The notes beneath the pieces are model-generated. The model did not search any database and was not told the origin of the DNA. It was given only the letters and a program-made list of their open reading frames with translations. This document shows, one piece after another, positions 56,673-64,000 of a stretch of DNA of 64,000 bases (the first letter of the stretch is position 1; each line of letters opens with the position of its first letter). Source of the stretch: Austropuccinia psidii (lineage: Eukaryota; Basidiomycota; Pucciniomycetes; Pucciniales; Sphaerophragmiaceae); assembly GCA_023105745.1 (NCBI GenBank), contig JALGQZ010000013.1:9109105-9173104 (forward strand), written 5' to 3'. The translations under genes were made by a program, and so were the position numbers.

Positions 56673-58660
56673 TGTGGTATTCCATACCATTTTTTTCACC
56701 AGGCTCAAGCTCATAGTACCCCATAACAGCAGTAAATGCAGCCTACAGGCAGACTTACACTCAAATTTTACACCAAAAGGTCAATTTTACAGCAAGAAAC
56801 TGGATTTAACTCATAAAACCATGGCACAGGCACCAAAGGGCAGTGTATGTGTTTAAATAAATTATTCAATTTCATTATTCATATGTAAAAATCAAATTAC
56901 ATATAGTAAACTAGTTACAAGAAATAAGGTACCACCCTTTAAATTACACACCCCACCCAGCTTTACACCCCCTTACAGCCACAGGACTCATGCAGGAAGA
57001 AAATGACACATGCATTAGCTACACAGCCAACTTGCATTCAAAATCACATGATGCAAAGCTCAACTCCATGGAATTCCTGCAAGTCATTTATAACACAGCC
57101 ACAGGAGTACCTTATCTTATATCCTCAGTAACCCCACTTAAAACCTTAAAACAGAATCATAATTATTTACACCACTCATAACCTCATGCAAACCAAAGCT
57201 AGTTACAACAGGCTGCATGCAGTACACAATTCTAATTAAATCTCAACCATATGACTATGCACAGCATGTGTCAAACTCAAAAATCACATCATCTCATACA
57301 TCACAGTAAATTCATCAGTGCAAGAAATTATCACCTGACCTCATTTTAAAGTTCAAAAAGAAGAAAAACAACCATGACACCTGCATAAATTACACAGCCA
57401 TTTCTACCCAACCTAAAATAGGACATATGCAAAGGAATTACAGGGTAATCATGTGATACTGCATCCACCAACAGAATATCATGTGACAGAAGAAAGGCTG
57501 TGCACAAGAAAACTCCTCAGCCAAAATTGAATCACCTCATGTATGCAAGGAAAATTTAAGAATATCACATCATAATTAGTTCACCAAAAGACAATCATGT
57601 GATAAATGGAGGCTGTGCAGAAAGAAAATTATCACCAAACCTTAAATCACCTGACCCATGCAAGAAAGGTCCTCACCAAAAATGGAGTCACATGATGAAA
57701 TCAAGAGGAATTAAAGTGGAAAAAGACAGCTCCCATGGAGGGCCCTCTAGGCTCCCAAAAGGTATAAATAGAGGGGCTCTCTCCCCCCAAATTTCAAAAT
57801 CCCCCCCATGCAAATATATCCCATGCAGATTATATCCACTGCACAGTAGGAGCATAGGAATAATTCATCCCTCATCTGGGAGGTAGTCCAGAAAATTATA
57901 GTAAATTTACTTGCCCAGTAGCTAAGCTCAGTGGAAGTATATTGTTGAAGATTGCCCAGTAGCTAAGCTCAGTGGAATCTTATTATTATTAAAATAAAAA
58001 TAAAAATTACCCAGTACCCAAGATTAGGGTTACTACTCTATTAAAATATTTTATCCAGTAAAATCAACACCATTTATCAAGATTTAAAATTAACTTACCC
58101 CTTTAAAAATCCAATATCAAAGAACCTTACCTCTTAAATTTAACAAATACAATTTTATCTTATTATTAACCCCTTTAAAAAAAATAACAAACCTTTAAAA
58201 AATTATTTTACTCTATTATAGCTATACCTTAACAAAATTACCTTTATCAAAACCAATCAAATTTTTCAGAAAACCTTAAATAACCGATCCTACCAAGGAT
58301 TTATCACCAAGAAGAAACAACTCACTTCAGTTTAACCAAAAAATATTAAAATTAAACAGACAAGTATTTCATTAAAATCTCAATTAACCAAAATTACTGA
58401 CATTATTTTTCATATTATTTATTGAATAGGTCTGATCTGAGACTGCTGAATTTTGTCTTCTGCAGTTGTAAAGCCACTTACTAATTTTATTTTGGTTTGT
58501 GAGCTCCAAGGAAGATTTTGTTCAGTATTTTAGGAGGGGCAGGCAATACACCCTTGCCACCCTTGGTTACAGGAGTTATTAGCAATTCAAAACTAGTTAC
58601 CTGTGATTTCCCCCTCCAGGTACTGCCTCATTTTAATCCCACACAAGAGGAGTTCCCACA
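56673..58660 (+). repeat. R3 3' LTR, 1988 bp
   Basis: Nearly identical to 38311-40298 (for example single differences at about 56791, 56896 and 57139). TATA box copy at about 57763. Followed by the target duplication GTGG. Confidence 0.96.
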
Positions 58661-58771
58661 GTGGATGTCACAGGATTTGGTGTAAGGCAAGAGTAGGACG
58701 TGTGCTCAATTTTTGCTTGATTTTTGCTTGACGTGAGCTCAACTTTTATCCTGCTTGACGTTTGCTTGACA
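58661..58771 (+). repeat. Right subterminal region of the DNA transposon
   Basis: Four copies of TTGCTTGA(C) or CTGCTTGACG between 58710 and 58770. Short subterminal direct repeats are typical transposase or accessory-protein binding sites of CACTA elements. Confidence 0.7.
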
Positions 58772-58813
58772 TGAAGTCAATCACCGACAATTGACACAAG
58801 ATTTGCCCTGGTG
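58772..58813 (-). repeat. Right terminal inverted repeat
   Basis: Reverse complement reads CACCAGGGCAAATCTTGTGT and matches 16881-16922 across 42 bp with about five differences. Confidence 0.9.
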
Positions 58814-60240
58814 AAAATTAGATGAAATATGGAAAAAGGCATATGATGAAGGAAGATTCCACCTCCTTGATGGAATCCTCTATCATAGAACAAAACACAC
58901 ATGTGTTATGGCCTTATCAGATAGAACTCTAATAAACACTATTTTACATGTGTCATGATAGTGTTGCAGCTGGACATCTCTCATAAGATAGAACACTAGA
59001 GGGGGTGAAAACCTGCTCTTGGTGGTCAAATTGGAAGAAAGATGTTGCAGAATACTGCCAAACCTGTGAGAGATTTCAAAAAGCCAACAGAGCCACAGGA
59101 AAGAAATTAGGAAGATGATCCAAATCCAAGAACCAAAATCCCCTTGGGAAATAGTTCATATGGATTGGGTAACTTCATTACCCCCAGGAGGAGACAGAAG
59201 CTATAATGCATTCCTATTGTTAGTTGACAGGTATAGAAAAACCCTTATGTTCCTACCATGCCACAAAGATAACACAGTTGTGGACACAGCCATAATGATA
59301 TGGAATAAAGTCATTAGCCACACAGGCGTATTCCAAAATATCATAAGTGACAGAGACCCAAAGTTCACTTCAGCATTATGGACAAACCTCCATAACTTTT
59401 TTGGGACAAAATTGTCATTCTGAACAGCTTACCATCCTCAACCTGATGGCCTAGCAGAAAGAATGATACAAACCTTGGAGGACATGATCACAAGATTCTG
59501 TGCTTATGGACTGGAATTTAAATATTCTGATGGTCTTACCCATGATTGGTGTACATTAATACCAGCTCTTGAGCTGGAATATAAAACATCAACCCATTAT
59601 TTTAATTGCAAAACACCAGCAATGCTAGAAAAAGGTTGGAATCAAAGACTTCCTTATGATACCCTCAAAAAGGACTTAGTGGATATACATCCAACAGCAA
59701 GCAGTTTTGAAATAATGCTTGACAAAGCAAGACACTATGCAAACATATGTATGCAAGATTCTTTAAAATTTGCAAAAAAAAATGGGATAAAAGTCATAAA
59801 CCACCTGACTTCAAAATAGGAGACCTGGTCCTAGTGTCAACTCTTAATTTCAATAATATAAAAGGACCAAAGAAACTGAAGGATTCCTTTGCAGGACCAT
59901 TCACGATAAAGGCACTACATGGACCTAATGCTGTGCAATTGGAACTCACAGGTGAACTAATGAATAAACACTCAACTTTCCCTGTAAGTCTCATAAAAGC
60001 TTACAGCTCAAGTGACAAGGAATTATTTCCACTAAGAAATAAACCCCCACTTGAAATACCCCCTTTGGAAGAAGGAGAGGAAAAGAAAATTGTGAAAGTC
60101 ATTAAAGAAAGAAGGACAAGAAATAAAAAAGAGAGAGAATATCTTGTAAGGTATAGAAATCCAACTCAAGAAGATGAATGGCTACTTGAGAAGGATATAA
60201 CAAATTCTGATTAACTACTAAGAAGGTTCAGACATGAAAG
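58814..60240 (+). pseudogene. pol: R2 pol, 3' part: integrase and chromodomain
   Basis: Continues the frame broken at 16880 (LDEIWKKAYDEG). The integrase zinc-finger region is damaged near 58950-58990. The catalytic core shows VHMDWVTSL (about 59155), SDRDPKF (about 59346), TGA at 59420-59422 and [12 protein letters not shown] frameshift near 59770 precedes the C-terminal region (59747-60214), which has a chromodomain-like EYLVRYRNPTQEDEW segment. Collinear with R1 Pol throughout. Confidence 0.88.
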
Positions 60241-60366
60241 AAAACCTAAAGAATAGAAAAATAAAGCATTATTGAGCTTCAAGACTAACAAAGCCTATTG
60301 AAGAGGTAGGACAGTGGATGATACCCTAATTAACTATATCAGATTGTGTTACAATCTCTTTTGGTT

Positions 60367-60374
60367 GTAGGGAA
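60367..60374 (+). other. R2 polypurine tract
   Basis: GTAGGGAA directly precedes the TGTGAG start of the LTR. It is short and partly eroded. Confidence 0.5.
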
Positions 60375-62336
60375 TGTGAGCCTTTGAGATATGACCACAT
60401 ATCCAAAAAGGTCATGGCAAAATTTCTGTAATAAGTATACTTATGATAATTATCTCGAAAATTAGTAAAATACCATAAATAAGTACAAAATCTAAATTAA
60501 CTCAAAATTTAATTAATAAAAATTTGAAATAAATCACACCATTAGATTCCCCATGGTAAAATACAAATATGTCATTTTTATGGCATATCTGAAAGACCAA
60601 AAATTAGTGAAGTATAAGTAATAATACCTTAAAAAAGGTACAAAACCTCATTTATCTAAAAATCCAATGAAACAACATGTGAAATAAACTGTACCATTAG
60701 ATTTCAAATTGAGTTATACACATAAAACAATTATAAAGCTAATCTCCAAAGTCAATACTTAAGGAATTAAGCTGAATATATGCACTTTTTTGGTCAATGC
60801 ATATATTCATGGTTTTTAGCTGATATCTCTTGAAATATACAAGATAGAGAGATAAAGCAAAAAGAAAGTCACCATGTAATTAATGTTAGAATACAGATAT
60901 GAACTTTATTTTGCAAGTTATAAACAAAGTTAAAACTTGTAATGGATTATTGAATAAAATCAATAGAGCTGTTGACCACTTTGTTTTGAAAGTGGTCCAA
61001 ACTTAAAAATAAGTATACATTTAGATTCTACTAGTTCATTTGTGAATAATGATGTAGTTTTTATTACAATATTCAAGGTATAACTCCTTGAAATCATGGT
61101 TTGAAGCTTAAAATATTAAATTTTGACAGAAACAATGGGTTACAAGAAAAGTCATCAAAAATAGATTTTTGATGATGTAATGAAATTCTCTTGGCAGTGT
61201 AATAAGGACATGCCAATCTATCAGAATCCACTCTCAGAATAGCTTAAGCCTGTATAACTTACAAGTTATCAATGATCAAAGTCTAAGCTTAAATTTGATC
61301 ATTTATGATCACTCAATGTAATCTTATTTTAAGTTTAACAGTCATATAAGTGATAAAAATGATGAATAATATTAGATTAACATCAATACTAAAAACTCCA
61401 CAAATTTTAGACTTCTTCCAAGCCTATGATTTCATCAAACCTAGAGTTACAGTGATAACTCTGAATAATGGCATAATAATGAGGTAAGATGGTTTGATCA
61501 TGATGTAATCCTCACCAAACCTTAAAATATTGATCATTTCTAGCCAAAGGAATCAGTACAAGTCTACTAGAAGCCTGCTGGACTCTAGAAGGGAGGTATT
61601 TACTATAAATAGAGCTCTTTTTACTCTATTTTCCCCTCAGACACTTACAAAACACTAAATAATTAAAACAAAAAGGTAATTTATTTATTATTTACATATA
61701 AAACTCTTATATTCTTAAAGACCAAATATCATCCTTATTACAATCATCATTCTTGAATTGATTACTTCATTTATTTAACTGTTTGGTTTAAATTTCTCTT
61801 AAAAACCTCAAATCCACATAAAATCAAGATAAATTGTAATTTCTCTTAATTTTTATTGTAAATACAATACAAACAAGTTTTATTTATAATTTTTTGGCGT
61901 GAAATGATTCAAAATCATTATATTAAGTATTCAAAGTAGGTTATTCCTTCTTATTATAATAATTTCCTCTCTATTATTACTTTAATAATTCTTTGATTAA
62001 TATAAATAGCATTTATATTAATTTATAACTTTAATATTAGTAATATTACTGTTATTGATTGTTTTTTATTAATATAAAACAACTTTTATGCCTTTATTAT
62101 TTTTCGGTAACAATAATAAAGTGCTTTTAAATATATCAATTATCTTATATTAATATATTTATTTATTATATTATTATATTTATTTAATAATATAATTATT
62201 TTTACACCATAATTATAATAATTCTTTATTATTTTAATTATTTTTTATCTTATTTATTTTGTTTATAAGGACATTCATAGTACAATAAGTAAAATATTAG
62301 TAATTTTTACTTATTGTTTCATAGTCAAACCTTACA
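60375..62336 (+). repeat. R2 3' LTR, about 1962 bp
   Basis: Starts TGTGAGCC and ends CCTTACA; its last 127 bp match 9851-9977, and its ends match the solo LTR 13180-14972. A possible core promoter is CTATAAATAGAG at about 61603. Confidence 0.87.
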
Positions 62337-63325
62337 CTTATCTTGGTGCTTAGGAGCTCACCATTCAAGGTAGGGGGGTACTGTCACAAGCACAAAAAAA
62401 CACCCCCCTCAATGGATGTTGTTCCAATTCCAACCTTAACCCAAATAGTGGGCAATTGGCCAAATGATATGTTTATGGCCAACTGTACCCTTTTGGTGCT
62501 CTATGGCCTCTTGGCCATGACACCCTTCCACTGGCCAACTATGCCCCTCACGCACCCCCAGTCCATTATCCTTGTTTTTGCCTGGGGGGTCTTCTCAGTG
62601 TTCCAGGGGCCTATGGCACCTAGCGCAACCAATTATATTAAGGGGGTTTGGGCCATTTAGGCCCCCTACGGCCTCTACAGCGTGTGGGCCATATGCCACC
62701 ACCTATGTTCTGTGGGACGGTTAGGCCCCTTTTGGCCCAATTCCAATGAGGCCAAAAGGGGCCAAGGGCGGCAGTTCAGCAGCCCAAACGCCAGGTGGGC
62801 CCACCTGAGCCAGTTTTTGACCCCAAATGGCCAAAAAACCACCTTAGGACCCAAATTGGCCATAAATCAGTCCTTCGCCTCTGGAAATCATCAGAGGAAA
62901 CCAGATCCCCTCCAGTTCAGGGGAAGACTTCCCTTTCTTCAAAGACCAGGAGTGGTGCATATATGGTATAATATACCATTATGCACCATTTTTGCTCAGC
63001 AATCCAATGGTGACACTTTCAGAACCCAATTACATAATTCCAAATCAAGTCCCAAGTCCATCACCATTTTCAAAGAAGGACTTTTCAGCTATTCAGTCTG
63101 GCAATTCCCTGAGGCTACCAGAAGACCATTTTGAGGACTCCAACCACCTGGCCCTGCAGAGGTTGCATTGTCATTTATTAATCAGGACTATTATGAGGGC
63201 AATTCTCAGAGATTATCAATCGTTTCAATCATTGCCAAAGCATCAAGTATTGAGCATTCCTTGGACAATGCAATTGGTCAATACAGATAGTAATCAAGCA
63301 TCCTGTATGGCCTTGGCCTAATTGG
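62337..63325 (+). other. Flanking DNA, possible 3' end and LTR of another retrotransposon
   Basis: GGTAGGGGGGTAC (62369-62381) followed by TGTCACAAGCAC looks like a polypurine tract plus LTR start, as if R2 had inserted just inside another element. The following 500 bp are rich in TGGCCA/GGCC motifs. No ORF with recognisable features. Confidence 0.3.
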
Positions 63326-64000
63326 CACAAGGGCAAATCTCATGTCAATCCTCAGCGATTGACTTCACAGCACACCGCGGTCAGTATGAAATCTTGCTTC
63401 AGTCGTGTTAGTGTCACTTTATATTCACTGGATTTAATGGGTCACGTCACGTCTGCGTCAAGACAACGTCAATTGTCAAATGTGTTACATGAGAATTTCA
63501 CTCAAAGCCCAAACCCATTTCAACACTATTGGTAATGTTCAGGTAATTACACCTCATGGTGCTACCCAGCAGTTTGGCATGCTCATATTTGTGCATGAGA
63601 AGACTTCCACCAAGCCACCTGGTCATCTCATCCCTTTACCATGCATACTCTCACGCTTGAATTGGCTTCCGCATCCCCACATAATCCTCTCAGATGCTTA
63701 GCATGCTTATGTGCCCACACCCCCCTCCAGATGAGACTCCGACACTGACGCATTTTGTGCACTTTTGCGCATTTGGCTGTCTTAAGCCATTTAGGCCATT
63801 TTTCTCATGTATTATGTGAATTATTCCCAAAAGGCCATATCAGGCCTTTTGGGGCTTAACTGCCAGATTTGTGCATTTTGCGCACTTTTGCACATTTTTG
63901 CACACTTTGCGCAAATACAGCTTTAAAGCTGTATTTAGCCAAAAACCCAAAAATGGCTAAATCACTCAAAAGACACTTTCTCACCTCTGAAGCCTTCCAA
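63326..64000 (+). mobile_element. Left end of a second CACTA/Plavaka copy (continues beyond window)
   Basis: CACAAGGGCAAATCT at 63326 resembles the terminal repeat (CACCAGGGYAAATCTTG). The next roughly 380 bp match the left subterminal region 16893-17290 with moderate divergence and an extra roughly 110 bp after about 63555. Similarity stops near 63745, before any minisatellite, so it may be a different subfamily or a partial copy. Confidence 0.75.
63826..63936. other. Two strong palindromes near the right edge
   Basis: CCCAAAAGGCC/GGCCTTTTGGG (63826-63836/63843-63853, 6-nt loop) and a perfect 24-bp palindrome at 63913-63936 (AAATACAGCTTT and its complement), set among TTTTGCGCA/TTTTGCACA repeats. 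Confidence 0.75.

Larger units (their letters stand above)
38311..58660 (+). mobile_element. R3: giant (20.35 kb) LTR retrotransposon with a 9-kb RNA-structure-rich spacer
   Basis: LTRs 38311-40298 and 56673-58660 are 1988 bp each, start TGTGG, end CCACA, and differ at only about five positions plus small indels. GTGG flanks both sides (38307-38310, 58661-58664). Order: LTR, primer-binding site, Gag-protease, two small ORFs, spacer with pseudoknots and antisense exons, RT-RNaseH-integrase, polypurine tract, LTR. Both large frames are intact. The element is recent and may be competent. Pol lacks a chromodomain and uses FIDD, so it is a different lineage from R1 and R2. Confidence 0.95.
16881..58813 (+). 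mobile_element. CACTA/Plavaka-type DNA transposon (interrupted by R3)
   Basis: 42-bp terminal inverted repeats starting CACCAGGG(T/C)AAATCTTG are at 16881-16922 and 58772-58813. The flanks are AAA on both sides (16878-16880, 58814-58816), a 3-bp target duplication as is usual for CACTA elements. Taking out the insert with one AAA joins the R2 frame exactly: ...SSK then LDEIW..., matching QLEEPW of R1. Inside lie a Plavaka-like transposase remnant, a TET/JBP dioxygenase, a SNF2 helicase remnant, two accessory genes and two minisatellites. Excluding R3 the element is about 21.6 kb. Confidence 0.9.
9851..62336 (+). mobile_element. R2: old, broken Ty3/Gypsy chromovirus hosting nested insertions
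   Basis: The 5' LTR remnant ends with CCTTACA (9977) exactly as the 3' LTR does (62336), and the last 127 bp of both match closely. Between them, in order, are a primer-binding site, ORF0-like and gag-protease remnants, a solo LTR, RT-RNaseH (to 16880), a 42-kb insertion, integrase-chromodomain (58814-60240), a short purine tract and the 3' LTR. Many stops and frame breaks show that it is dead. Protein order and sequence are related to R1. Confidence 0.9.

Overview
The window is a deeply nested block of transposable elements from a filamentous fungus, most likely a basidiomycete rust. Reasons: AT-rich sequence; Ty3/Gypsy elements with fungal chromodomains; short fungal introns (about 60-80 nt); a CACTA/Plavaka-type transposase; and a TET/JBP-type dioxygenase. 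From memory, several predicted proteins resemble families that are very abundant in the myrtle rust Austropuccinia psidii and other Pucciniales. That species guess is inference and was not checked. I see no ordinary host gene, rRNA, tRNA or CRISPR array.

Layout. (1) 1-8962, minus strand: R1, a nearly complete Ty3/Gypsy chromovirus, cut by the left window edge. Its LTRs are about 99% identical. (2) 8963-9850: the 3' part of an older LTR of the R1 family. (3) 9851-62336, plus strand: R2, an old, broken chromovirus related to R1. It carries a solo LTR of its own family (13180-14972, TSD CAATG). (4) 16881-58813: a CACTA/Plavaka DNA transposon inserted in the R2 polymerase gene, with 42-bp terminal inverted repeats and a 3-bp AAA target duplication. 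Its own sequence is about 21.6 kb and carries two related minisatellites, a TET/JBP dioxygenase, a SNF2 helicase, a Plavaka transposase and two divergently transcribed accessory genes. All except the dioxygenase domain are visibly decayed. (5) 38311-58660, plus strand: R3, a 20.35-kb LTR retrotransposon inserted near the right end of the DNA transposon. It has near-identical 1988-bp LTRs, a GTGG target duplication, and intact Gag-protease and RT-RNaseH-integrase frames. (6) 62337-64000: flanking DNA, a possible piece of another LTR element, and the left end of a second CACTA/Plavaka copy starting at 63326.

Most interesting is the 9.15-kb spacer of R3 between gag (ends 44304) and pol (starts 53463). 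On the sense strand it holds about 22 copies of a roughly 28-nt motif that folds as a compact H-type pseudoknot, with compensatory changes in BOTH helices (stem 1 GYC/GRC; stem 2 loop nucleotides with the TGCT-like sequence after an invariant TAAAC). The motif strongly resembles the plant-virus 'coremin' RNA, which stalls the 5'-3' exonuclease Xrn1. A second, unrelated pseudoknot family (4 copies, also with a compensatory change) sits around two small extra ORFs. I propose that this element uses arrays of exonuclease-resistant or ribosome-modulating RNAs to express or stabilise downstream cistrons, because Pol is in no reading-frame contact with Gag. The spacer also carries antisense, intron-containing exons and long sense-strand poly(A) tracts.
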